64,000 nt of DNA from Ciceribacter sichuanensis (lineage in GTDB: Bacteria > Pseudomonadota > Alphaproteobacteria > Rhizobiales > Rhizobiaceae): NCBI RefSeq assembly GCF_024055605.1, contig NZ_JAMXLX010000013.1, positions 22,429-86,428 on the forward strand. Direction: 5' to 3'. Every line of letters starts with the position of its first letter. Within the stretch, counting starts at the first letter, position 1. The position numbers and the translations under genes are program-made. Under the pieces are notes generated by a model. It saw nothing but the letters and a program-made list of their open reading frames with translations, was not told the origin of the DNA and made no database searches. Below, in pieces: positions 1-6,921 of this stretch.

Positions 1-2
1 CC

Positions 3-383
3 GAGACCCTGATGGAGATCGTCCCGCAGGACACAACGCTATTGATCGAAGCCCGCGTGTCACCACAGGACATCGACCAGATCGCTATCGGTCAGCCCGC
101 GACCCTGAGGCTGACAGCCTTCAATCGCAATACCACGCCGGAACTGACGGGTCAGGTCATCCGCGTCTCTGCTGATCTCGAAACTGATCAGAAGACCGGC
201 GCCAGCTTCTTCCGTGTCGGAATAGCGATCACCGATGAGGCGCTTGCGCAGCTTCCGGGCGGCCTCTCGCTTGTCCCCGGCATGCCGGTTGAAACCTATA
301 TCGCGACGGGCACCCGCTCCGTCGCGTCCTATTTCCTGAAGCCGATCCGCGACCATGCGAACCGCGTCTTCAGGGAAGACTGA
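3..383 (+). CDS. HlyD-family type I secretion membrane fusion protein, 3' end only
   Basis: This is the C-terminal end of a periplasmic adaptor (membrane fusion protein) that links an inner-membrane ABC exporter to an outer-membrane TolC-type channel. The reading frame is open to the left edge of the window, so the true start lies upstream. The visible part begins with the 'ETLMEIVPQD' stretch typical of the HlyD/PrtE beta-barrel region, continues through 'VSPQDIDQI' and 'GMPVETYI', and ends at a TGA at 381-383. The final 'FLKPI' segment is the usual HlyD tail. It lies 34 bp before an RTX-repeat gene in the same direction, which suggests that the exporter and its substrate are encoded together. 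The ABC ATPase gene is presumably further upstream, outside the window. The family call is confident; the substrate assignment is inferred from adjacency. Confidence 0.9.
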   Translation, partial: ETLMEIVPQDTTLLIEARVSPQDIDQIAIGQPATLRLTAFNRNTTPELTGQVIRVSADLETDQKTGASFFRVGIAITDEALAQLPGGLSLVPGMPVETYIATGTRSVASYFLKPIRDHANRVFRED

Positions 384-417
384 GCAATGACCATCAACCT
401 TAACAGGAGAATGTGAA

Positions 418-1113
418 ATGCCAACTTGGACTGGAACCACAGGTGACGACACGATCAGCAAGTCAACTGCCACAGTGTCGTGGACCCTCAATGGCGTTGC
501 AGGGAACGATACGATCACCGGCGGCACGGTTGCCGACGTCCTCAACGGCGGCAGCGGTAACGACTACCTGAGCGGCAGCAATGGCGACGATTCCCTGAAT
601 GGTCAAGCCGGTGATGACAATCTGTATGGTGGAGCGGGCATAGATACACTCTACGGTGGGGATGGCAATGATTGGCTCTCCGGTGACGGGGATGTTGACT
701 ATCTCTATGGCGAAGCGGGTACCGACACCCTCGCTGGCGGCGACGGCGTCGACTACCTTTACGGCGGCACCGACAATGATACGATTTTCGGCCAAGCCGG
801 AGCAGACCGCATTTATGGTGGCGCTGGAAACGATACACTCTGGGGGCAGGATGGAGCCGATCGGTTCTATTTCGAGGCCAATGGAGGTCAGGACATCATT
901 AAGGATTTCGTGGATGGCACTGACCGCATATATGTCAGCACCACTTCAGGCCTCACCAGCACATGGAAAATCAGTGACTACGACAATGATGCCGATGGGA
1001 CAGCGGAGTCGTCGTTGATAGAATTTATGGTCGGCACTACCGTCAGCACGTCCGTGATCGTCGAAAATGTTCAGTCTACCGCGCTGGACGCCTCTGATTT
1101 CTATTACGCATAA
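418..1113 (+). CDS. RTX (hemolysin-type calcium-binding repeat) protein, probable type I secretion substrate
   Basis: The 231-residue protein is mostly tandem glycine/aspartate-rich nonapeptide repeats of the GGxGxDxLx type, from about residue 35 to 145 (for example 'GGSGNDYLSG', 'GGAGNDTLWG'). These fold into a calcium-binding parallel beta-roll. A C-terminal stretch of about 80 residues without repeats contains 'GQDIIKDFVDGTDRI', typical of the segment next to an RTX secretion signal, and the protein ends in aromatic and aliphatic residues. There is no N-terminal signal peptide, as expected for type I export. An 'aacaggag' ribosome-binding site precedes the ATG. No catalytic domain is visible, so it may be a structural or adhesive matrix protein or a calcium-responsive effector; the role is unknown. 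The HlyD-family gene just upstream supports secretion. Confidence 0.9.
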   Translation: MPTWTGTTGDDTISKSTATVSWTLNGVAGNDTITGGTVADVLNGGSGNDYLSGSNGDDSLNGQAGDDNLYGGAGIDTLYGGDGNDWLSGDGDVDYLYGEAGTDTLAGGDGVDYLYGGTDNDTIFGQAGADRIYGGAGNDTLWGQDGADRFYFEANGGQDIIKDFVDGTDRIYVSTTSGLTSTWKISDYDNDADGTAESSLIEFMVGTTVSTSVIVENVQSTALDASDFYYA

Positions 1114-1124
1114 TTTCTGACGAA

Positions 1125-1150
1125 GCAGCAGGCTCAAGTGGGCCTGCTGC
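1125..1150 (+). terminator. Hairpin after the RTX gene
   Basis: A perfect 9-bp inverted repeat (gcagcaggc / gcctgctgc) with an 8-base loop starts 11 bases after the RTX stop codon. It is followed by an A/T-rich stretch without a clean T-run, so it may be a weak terminator or an mRNA 3'-end stabiliser. Confidence 0.55.
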
Positions 1151-1261
1151 ATTCAAATCCAATAATCCTTCATAGGAAAGCAATTCAAAGTAGATGAAAA
1201 CTGACCATTCCCGCGCAAGCTTTATCTCCTAGGTTTCGGCTGTTTTGAGAAGGAGAATGCA

Positions 1262-1903
1262 ATGTCGGTGGGTATGGTCACGTCTAATTCATATCAAATG
1301 TACAAGAATTCGACCGGGAATACGCAGAATGCGAGTTCATCGGATCAATACGCTTCCAATAGTCAGCTTTTCGATACCTCAAGCGTCCAACAAGGCGAGA
1401 AGGAAACCTATCCAGGGTGGAACGTAACGTTCAACACCGAGGAAACAGAAACGTTCTACGGTATCACCGGGTACAACCTAAACCGATACCCTGATGGAAG
1501 CTATTATTTTTACGACGGCAACGGAAACGAACCAACCGGAGCAAAGCTCGAAATGTTGACTGCGGCGGCAGATTACATGACGCAGGCAAAGCAGGCATTG
1601 TTCGAACAGGAAGGCGCAGGCTGCAGCCTCAATTCGGACGATATAACGGGCGCCCTGCAAGGCATCGTCGCATCCTTTCAAGACGCAATGAATCCTTACA
1701 GCTTACACGAAGACGCTTTGGCAAACTTTTCTGCAGGAACCGATGTGACGAGCGATCTCTTAGAGACGCTGGACGCTATTTCTGCAAATTCAGCCGCAGC
1801 GACTGAATTGTCTGAAAGTGAGGCCTCAGAAAGTCCGAAGCACATCGCCCAAGTCTTGAAATATAGCACGAAAACTGGGACGACGCTGTCGCATTCAATC
1901 TGA
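1262..1903 (+). CDS. Hypothetical protein, 213 aa, no recognised family
   Basis: I do not recognise this family. A strong ribosome-binding site ('gagaaggag') sits 6 bases before the ATG. The N-terminal 50 residues are rich in Ser, Asn, Gln and Thr and look disordered. A middle segment with aromatic residues ('YPGWNVTFN', 'YYFYDGNGNE') could form beta strands. The C-terminal half (about residues 95-190) is Ala/Ser-rich and probably helical. It contains a single cysteine and no hydrophobic signal sequence. Codon and base usage look more A/T-rich than in the flanking RTX gene, which hints at an accessory origin. Its position behind the HlyD and RTX genes raises the possibility of a second exported protein, but nothing in the sequence proves this. 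Confidence 0.65.
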   Translation: MSVGMVTSNSYQMYKNSTGNTQNASSSDQYASNSQLFDTSSVQQGEKETYPGWNVTFNTEETETFYGITGYNLNRYPDGSYYFYDGNGNEPTGAKLEMLTAAADYMTQAKQALFEQEGAGCSLNSDDITGALQGIVASFQDAMNPYSLHEDALANFSAGTDVTSDLLETLDAISANSAAATELSESEASESPKHIAQVLKYSTKTGTTLSHSI

Positions 1904-2059
1904 ATTGGTATGATCACGGAGTGTCACGGGGTGGCTAAGGAAGTTCCATCTCGGCCTCTTCTCACCTCATCAGTGATCGTACAGTCGCTTCTTAAGGGCA
2001 TGCAGAATGGGGCGTTATTTAGCAGGTATCCAGCCTGCTTCTGCTTCCAGCCAGCGTAC

Positions 2060-2400
2060 TGTTCGGTCTCGGAGATTGACTGGTCGGCGCGCGGATTTGA
2101 GGGCAGGCACTGCCGGGTGCTGCCTTAACGCCATTTGTGGAGCTCCATCAAGCTAGTCAGTCATCACGGGTGCGCATCTTTGCGGAAAACAGCCCGTTCG
2201 ACATGAAGGATCACCTCAAGGCGCGCGGTTACCGCTGGTCGGATGGTTCCGATGGTCGCCCGAAATCCTGGTGGATGGAATTGCCGGAGGAGAGCCTCGA
2301 AGAGGAGCTGGGTTTCCTGAGGTCGGAGATCTATCGTTGGGAGGCGGATCCGCCGATCAAATACCTGACGGCCCTCGACCGGTTCAAGGCGGGTTCATAA
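2060..2400 (+). pseudogene. Decayed DnaQ-like 3'-5' exonuclease gene (C-terminal fragments)
   Basis: Two adjacent reading frames carry consecutive pieces of the rhizobial DNA polymerase III epsilon-like 3'-5' exonuclease. The first piece (frame of 2060, to the TAA at 2126-2128) reads 'CSVSEIDWSARGFEG', the segment that normally precedes the second exonuclease motif. It then runs out of frame. The second piece (from about 2122 to 2400) gives 'ALTPFVELHQ', 'RIFAENSPFDMKDHLKARGY' and the 'EIYRWEADPP' tail. The catalytic N-terminal DxE region and the block between the two pieces (the HxxxxD catalytic part) are missing. The 87-residue GTG-initiated frame at 2137-2400 is therefore a remnant, not a gene of its own. 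The family assignment rests on remembered family sequence and would need a database comparison. Confidence 0.7.
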
Positions 2401-2492
2401 GAGAGTACGGCCGGGTTTGGTGACCACGGCCGAATTAAGCGTGACGATCATGAACGGCTCGACTCTTGGGAACGTGCCCGGCGGCCGGTTGA

Positions 2493-2723
2493 TCAGTGGA
2501 ACCCGGACCCGAGGTTCATTTTCGCCGTCCGCTCTTCCGGCTTCGGTCGTTTCGGCCCGGATCTCGCAAGATCCTGCATCAGCGACATCATCGCCATCTC
2601 GAGACAATAGGTCGAAAACTCGAGATTCATCGTCTTGGCCCGCTGGCAGGCGTAAGACACCATCCGCCCTAGGGCGAGCAGATCTTCCTCATCGCCCGCC
2701 TCAGTTACCTCAAACACCCGCAT
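2493..2723 (-). CDS. Small conserved hypothetical protein, 76 aa
   Basis: The proposed start is the ATG at 2723, preceded by a 'gagagg' ribosome-binding site 6 bases away. The open frame extends upstream but has no such site. The product begins 'MRVFEVTEAGDEEDLLALGR' and is a short acidic, probably helical protein with a Lys/Arg/Pro-rich tail. It has a high methionine content in the middle ('EMAMMSLMQDLA'). I believe similar short proteins occur in other rhizobia but cannot assign a function. It is convergent with the exonuclease remnant and lies downstream of the XRE regulator gene on the same strand, 118 bp away. Confidence 0.6.
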   Translation of the reverse strand: MRVFEVTEAGDEEDLLALGRMVSYACQRAKTMNLEFSTYCLEMAMMSLMQDLARSGPKRPKPEERTAKMNLGSGFH

Positions 2724-2841
2724 ATCGGCCTCTCGCAATGTGCGCCCGGACGCAGCACCATGCCGCGTACCAAGACTAGAACACACAGGGCGTCACGCGA
2801 GCGTCACACGGGTGTGACGTGATACAGAAGGGACTGAACGT

Positions 2842-3288
2842 TTAGGGATGCTTTGCGTCGCCGGCGGTAGCAGCCGCCTTGCCGAAACCTTCTTCCGCCT
2901 CCGCGAAAGCCTTGACCAGGGCAACGACCTGCCGACGGATATTCTGGTCCTTGATCTTGAAAAACGCCTGGTTCAGCGCAAACCCATCCTGCGACGTCAG
3001 GAAGGTCTGCAGTTCGCTGGCTTCGTTTTTCTGCTGCCCCTGAGGTGGTGATGCCGCCCCCGGTGCGCTCTGGAAAAAGAACGCGGCATCGACACCGAGG
3101 ATCTTTGCGATTGCCTGAAGGCGCGAGGCTCCGACGCGATTGGTGCCCTTTTCATACTTCTGGACCTGCTGGAACGTGATCCCCAACTGATCGCCGAGGG
3201 CCGACTGACTGATGCTTAAAATCTTGCGGCGCAGCTTGATCTGCATGCCGACGTGAACGTCGATGGGATTGGGGTTTTTGGTCGACAT
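2842..3288 (-). CDS. XRE-family helix-turn-helix regulator, PraR-like
   Basis: This 148-residue DNA-binding protein has an N-terminal Cro/C1-type helix-turn-helix (about residues 13-70). Its segments 'PNPIDVHVG', 'GITFQQVQKYEKGTNRVGAS' and 'FFFQSAPG' are the signature of the rhizobial PraR-like subgroup, which includes regulators of adhesion and quorum-sensing genes. The C-terminal half is Ala/Glu-rich with a predicted helix. A 'gaggaat' ribosome-binding site precedes the ATG. It lies 87 bp downstream of, and co-directional with, the arginine-deiminase-like gene, so it could be co-transcribed with the YcaO/TfuA operon or be independent. Rhizobia carry several paralogs, so orthology to praR itself is not claimed. 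Confidence 0.85.
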   Translation of the reverse strand: MSTKNPNPIDVHVGMQIKLRRKILSISQSALGDQLGITFQQVQKYEKGTNRVGASRLQAIAKILGVDAAFFFQSAPGAASPPQGQQKNEASELQTFLTSQDGFALNQAFFKIKDQNIRRQVVALVKAFAEAEEGFGKAAATAGDAKHP

Positions 3289-3375
3289 GTCTATTCCTCA
3301 TTCTGGCAACGCCTGGCGACGATATCCTCGTTGAGAATTTTATGAAAGTACAATCTATCGATGCAGGAGACTTCA

Positions 3376-4542
3376 CTAAAGTGTTATGCTTTTCCGCGCG
3401 ATGGGCATATCCGTAACCGGTGAGTTTCGTTGCCTGCTGATAACCTTGGACGCGCAACGGAGAGCACCATTGCGGCTTGCAAAACGGCTCCATTCGGGAA
3501 CGGGAATGACATCGAAGCCCAGCTCTTCCCATATCCCTGCATTTGCCCGGTCATAATCTTCAAGCGGTTCCAGATCGCCGAACTGCGGTAGCCACATCAG
3601 CGGCTTCCGGCGCCCCGGGCGCAGTCCGTTCTCCACGAGGACGTTATTGTAGAGCCGCGGCAGGCGTTTTCCGCTATCTAATGCTATGGCGACAGGGATC
3701 GGGTTGCGAAGCACTGCGAAGCCCTGACGGATCAGATGGGTCACCGATGCATCCAGCTGCCGTCGCAGGTTTTCGAAGATACCGTTCGGCGGGCTTGCCG
3801 GTGCGTCGGGTTCGCCGACCAGCAGCAGCGGTCGGCCATCGCGTTCCAGGCCGGTCACCGAGACGAACTGATCGACATGAAAGCCCACCTGATGAAGGCG
3901 ACCGGCGAACGGGAGAGATCCCGTGGCGTCTGTCGATGCCATCGGCGAGAGGCCCGCCACCTGATAGCCGAAGATCCTGATGGGACGATGATCCACCTCG
4001 GTGAGGATTGCCGGCCCTTGAAAACCCGCGGCATCCCCGGTTTGAAGGCCGTTCGTCTTCATGCTCGACCACCCGACCAGCCGGAAGTCCGGACCGACAA
4101 GCTGGTCGCCGCCGGCAAGATCGATTGCGACAGGGACGGTGGCGACGCCGATAGCATGCGCCAGATGACTGGCGACCACATCGTCCGGCCTCGACAATAT
4201 CTCGACGGCGCCGGTGTCGTGCGTGCGCACGTGGAAGAAATCCTGGATCCAGGGGCTGGGAACGCCGCCGGTGTTACCGCCAACCGGGATCAGCGTCAGT
4301 GAACATCCGGACTTCAACCGGTCGAGCCATGTCTTAGCGGCAGGCAGCGCGTTTGAGCTTAAGACAACGAATGCCGTCACCTCTTGGGGAAGTGTGGCGA
4401 TCAGATTGCCGATCGGCACCAGGAGGCCGTCGTTACGGTCGTACACGCTTTCGAGAAGAACATCAGGGATGGCGAAGGCGATCTGCTGGATGATACCGCC
4501 GCAGTCGGGCACCAGTGCTGGCTTTCGGCAGAGAGAGTGCAT
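3376..4542 (-). CDS. Protein-arginine deiminase-like enzyme (pentein fold)
   Basis: The 388-residue protein matches the C-terminal catalytic region of protein-arginine deiminases (PAD family, Pfam PF03068). In that family an Asp-His-Asp-Cys tetrad hydrolyses peptidyl-arginine to citrulline. All four positions can be placed: D101 in 'PWIQDFFHV' (compare 'WMQD' in vertebrate PADs), H222 and D224 in 'FHVDQFVSV' (compare 'HVDEFLSF'), and C363 in 'NGALRCAS' (compare 'GEVHCGTN'). The segment 'RLYNNVLVENG...WLPQFG' corresponds to the PAD strand before the cysteine. No signal peptide is visible, so it should act in the cytoplasm. It is the last gene of an operon after tfuA (14 bp gap). That context suggests it modifies the same peptide as the YcaO-TfuA pair, or a related substrate; this is inference. 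An amidinotransferase role within the same fold is an alternative. Confidence 0.82.
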   Translation of the reverse strand: MHSLCRKPALVPDCGGIIQQIAFAIPDVLLESVYDRNDGLLVPIGNLIATLPQEVTAFVVLSSNALPAAKTWLDRLKSGCSLTLIPVGGNTGGVPSPWIQDFFHVRTHDTGAVEILSRPDDVVASHLAHAIGVATVPVAIDLAGGDQLVGPDFRLVGWSSMKTNGLQTGDAAGFQGPAILTEVDHRPIRIFGYQVAGLSPMASTDATGSLPFAGRLHQVGFHVDQFVSVTGLERDGRPLLLVGEPDAPASPPNGIFENLRRQLDASVTHLIRQGFAVLRNPIPVAIALDSGKRLPRLYNNVLVENGLRPGRRKPLMWLPQFGDLEPLEDYDRANAGIWEELGFDVIPVPEWSRFASRNGALRCASKVISRQRNSPVTDMPIARKSITL

Positions 4543-4556
4543 CGAGATCTCCTCTT

Positions 4557-5252
4557 TCAGCTCAGGCGGGCGGCGAGGTTTTGAAAGAAGATCGTATTCT
4601 GGAACGACCAGCCAACCGGCTGCAGTTCGGGCGGCGGATCATCTCTCAGTGTATCGAGCAATTCGAGAGCGTCAGCATGTTTGACCGACCTGGCATTCTC
4701 GGCGAGGGTTCGCGCCGTCTCGATCCCGAACCCCGCCTTTCTGGCAATGGATTTCCAGGTTCGCCCGGAAAAATGCAACGCACTTGCTGCCGCCATCAGG
4801 GATGCGGTATCGGCGGGCTCCATGCTGGCAGAAAGTCCCTGGATGGTTGCCTCGGCATCGACGAGAGCAATCGTTAGGGGCTGATATCCAAGTTCCCGAG
4901 GAGCATGGCTGACGGCGACGTCCGCATCCGATACCCTGTCTCCGGTCCGATAGGATCGGAAGATACCGCCGATGCCGATCATTCCGAAGGCCTCGCATTC
5001 GGCTGCCCGCAGCGCTCCCATGCTGGCCGCGCCGAATACGGCGACCCCGTGGGAGAGAGCATACAGGATCTCCTTGTGCCAGACCGCAACGCAATCTCCA
5101 TAAAGCCCGTCGATGAGACCGATCCGTCGCGCGCCCTCGCGCGTTGCTGCCAGGATATCGCCGGCGACAGCCGGCGGCCGGATGGAGAAGTTGTAGCGGG
5201 GTGCGAGATCCAGGCCATAGGTCGAGGGACCGGTGAAGACAATTGTTTCCAT
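4557..5252 (-). CDS. TfuA-like protein, YcaO partner
   Basis: The 231-residue protein has the TfuA core: 'IVFTGPS' at the N terminus, 'IGLIDGLYGD', then 'AASMGALRAAEC' (about residues 75-87) and 'GIGGIFRSYRTG' followed by 'DADVAVSHAP'. TfuA was first described next to the trifolitoxin genes of Rhizobium. Elsewhere it is paired with YcaO enzymes that install backbone thioamides, for instance on methyl-coenzyme M reductase and in thioviridamide-type peptides. The proposed roles are allosteric activation or recruitment of a sulfur donor. The ATG is 4 bases after the ycaO stop codon, indicating translational coupling. The pairing strongly suggests thioamidation or a related ATP-dependent backbone reaction. 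The substrate is unknown. Confidence 0.9.
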   Translation of the reverse strand: METIVFTGPSTYGLDLAPRYNFSIRPPAVAGDILAATREGARRIGLIDGLYGDCVAVWHKEILYALSHGVAVFGAASMGALRAAECEAFGMIGIGGIFRSYRTGDRVSDADVAVSHAPRELGYQPLTIALVDAEATIQGLSASMEPADTASLMAAASALHFSGRTWKSIARKAGFGIETARTLAENARSVKHADALELLDTLRDDPPPELQPVGWSFQNTIFFQNLAARLS

Positions 5253-5256
5253 CGAT

Positions 5257-6477
5257 CTAGGGCTCCATGAACGCGTTGAGCGCGCTGGCGGAGAAGCGGC
5301 TTATCGATACAGTTGAAGACGAGGAGAGGCCGCTTGCGAGAACGCGCGCGACCTTGATGCCCGGTTCCCCGCTTTCAAGCGGGAATATGTATATGTCCTC
5401 CACCCCGCTTGCCAGGAGATGGGCTGCGAGGCGCTGCCAGTGTGCTGCGGATACGCCAGCCGAGATGAGCTCGCCCCCTTCGGGCATCATTGCCGGCAGC
5501 GTCTTTTCTTCTTCCCGAATGGATGCGGCGAGATTGCCGCAATAACGGGCGGGCGAAAGGTCATCGCGAGCGCCGCTGATATCGGTGAGCCGCGACTGCA
5601 CCGCTTCAAGAAGAGCGACCGTTGCAGCCTCGAGGGGGTTGAGACGGCAGGCCACACCGGCAGCCGTCCGCATTCCCGGACCATCCTGCGCCACAAAATG
5701 CCTTTCGATGCTGGCCATGACGACCGGCACGCCGTTTCCGGTTGTCAGATCATGGAACTCTGCCCTCAGTTCCGCCTTGTCGAGGCGATCGATCAAACCA
5801 TCCAGGGACGGGTCAATAGCAGGCGGAATGCTTACTCTGCGTGTCCTGACGGAGCGGGTGTCCATCGCATCGATCAGAAAACAGGCGTCGTGTTCTATGA
5901 GTTCGAGAAGCGCATGCAATATGGCGCGATCGCAATCGAAGCCGGCTGCAAGTCCGAGCGAACTCATGTGAAACGCCCGCCGGTCCCATGGGAAGCCTGC
6001 GCGGAAGTCGAGGCCTATGAGCTCGTAGGGTGCAAGCACGTCCTTTCCGGTTCGAACGGAAAAACCTCTCACCCAGGCCCGTTCCCGGTCCTGATCGAGG
6101 CAATCGACATCGACGCGGGAAAGCCGTTCCAGCGTAACCATGGGCGTGTGTCGCGCCGATATGGCTCTGACAGAGCCATATTCGCAGACATGACGTTGCG
6201 TATCTTCGGCGACGGCGCCCTCGATCGCTTCCATGATGGCCGACAGGCGTGCCTGCCTGATGGTGATGCCTTTGCCCTGGGAAACGGAAAGGCCTCGAGA
6301 ATTGGGGCGAGTGGCAAACCAGACCGGAATACCGATCGTGTCCAGCCCGGTGATGTCGCCGACACGCGTGATTCCGAAACGCCTGAGCGTCTCGGGACCC
6401 GGTTCCGTCGGTTCGAGCGCTTCCGACCGGTCGGATCTGACGGTCTCCACGCCCTCGCCGTGAACTCCGAACGCCAC
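5257..6477 (-). CDS. YcaO-domain ATP-dependent cyclodehydratase/thioamide synthetase-like protein
   Basis: YcaO enzymes use ATP to activate a peptide-backbone amide oxygen, leading to azolines, amidines or thioamides. The ATP-binding signatures are present: 'SQGKG' (residues 66-70), the 'SAIMEAIEG' helix (79-87) and 'LLELIEHDA' (188-196) with glutamates that coordinate Mg-ATP in the family. The C terminus carries the 'GIKVARVLASG' strand seen in many YcaO proteins and lacks the proline-rich PxPxP tail of azoline-forming cyclodehydratases. That absence fits the TfuA-paired class. It has no fused E1-like or ocin-ThiF domain. The start given is a GTG directly abutting the stop of the 143-residue gene. 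Another GTG nine codons later, behind a 'ggcgaggg' element, is possible. Confidence 0.92.
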   Translation of the reverse strand: MAFGVHGEGVETVRSDRSEALEPTEPGPETLRRFGITRVGDITGLDTIGIPVWFATRPNSRGLSVSQGKGITIRQARLSAIMEAIEGAVAEDTQRHVCEYGSVRAISARHTPMVTLERLSRVDVDCLDQDRERAWVRGFSVRTGKDVLAPYELIGLDFRAGFPWDRRAFHMSSLGLAAGFDCDRAILHALLELIEHDACFLIDAMDTRSVRTRRVSIPPAIDPSLDGLIDRLDKAELRAEFHDLTTGNGVPVVMASIERHFVAQDGPGMRTAAGVACRLNPLEAATVALLEAVQSRLTDISGARDDLSPARYCGNLAASIREEEKTLPAMMPEGGELISAGVSAAHWQRLAAHLLASGVEDIYIFPLESGEPGIKVARVLASGLSSSSTVSISRFSASALNAFMEP

Positions 6478-6909
6478 TTAAGGAGCTGCGTTGGGCGTGT
6501 CGGACAGAATTGCTTCAAACAGATCACCGGCCGTTATTCCGCTCGGACCGACAGCACGCAATGCAGATTCGATCGGAAGCTGGATGACGCGGTTGAAATC
6601 CCACCCCGCATCGACCACTTCGCCGACCAGGGCGAAATCCGCCTCCGAAACCGTGGCTCCACCGGAAATCAGCGCCTCGATGCCCTGGATCTGGACTTCA
6701 TCGAGCGCTGTGTCGGGCTTGCCGTCCTGGCTTGCCATCATGGCCTTGGCCTTCGCGGCAATCCGGGCGTAGCCGTCGACGCCTGGATGACTGGCCTCAT
6801 AGGCGGTAATCACCTCGTGAGACACCGTTGCGGCGCGAAGCGGCGATGTCCTCAAAACGAGCACACCAAAACCCTTCTTGCCGATGACGTAGAACTGCGA
6901 ATTCGTCAT
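6478..6909 (-). CDS. Hypothetical 143-aa protein between regulator and ycaO; candidate substrate or accessory protein
   Basis: I do not recognise the family. The gene has a good ribosome-binding site ('aggggg', about 7 bases before the ATG), starts 12 bp after the regulator stop and ends directly at the ycaO start, so it is certainly part of the operon. The N terminus ('QFYVIGKKGFGVLVLRTSPL') looks like a beta strand pair. The middle and C-terminal parts are Ala/Glu/Asp-rich and helical. It contains no cysteine, so cysteine-derived thiazolines are excluded if it is the substrate. Arginines at about residues 20, 25 and 49 and toward the C terminus could be targets of the deiminase. It is long for a classical precursor peptide, so an accessory or carrier role is equally possible. 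Confidence 0.75.
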   Translation of the reverse strand: MTNSQFYVIGKKGFGVLVLRTSPLRAATVSHEVITAYEASHPGVDGYARIAAKAKAMMASQDGKPDTALDEVQIQGIEALISGGATVSEADFALVGEVVDAGWDFNRVIQLPIESALRAVGPSGITAGDLFEAILSDTPNAAP

Positions 6910-6921
6910 GGTAAAAACCCC

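Noticed and set aside
418..1113. Tandem GGxGxD repeats as a DNA repeat array or CRISPR
   Set aside because: The periodicity is at the protein level (nonapeptide RTX repeats) with variable DNA and no conserved spacer-repeat structure.
1910..2128. 72-codon open frame as an independent gene
   Set aside because: Only its C-terminal part resembles a protein family, and that part is a fragment of the decayed exonuclease; no convincing ribosome-binding site.
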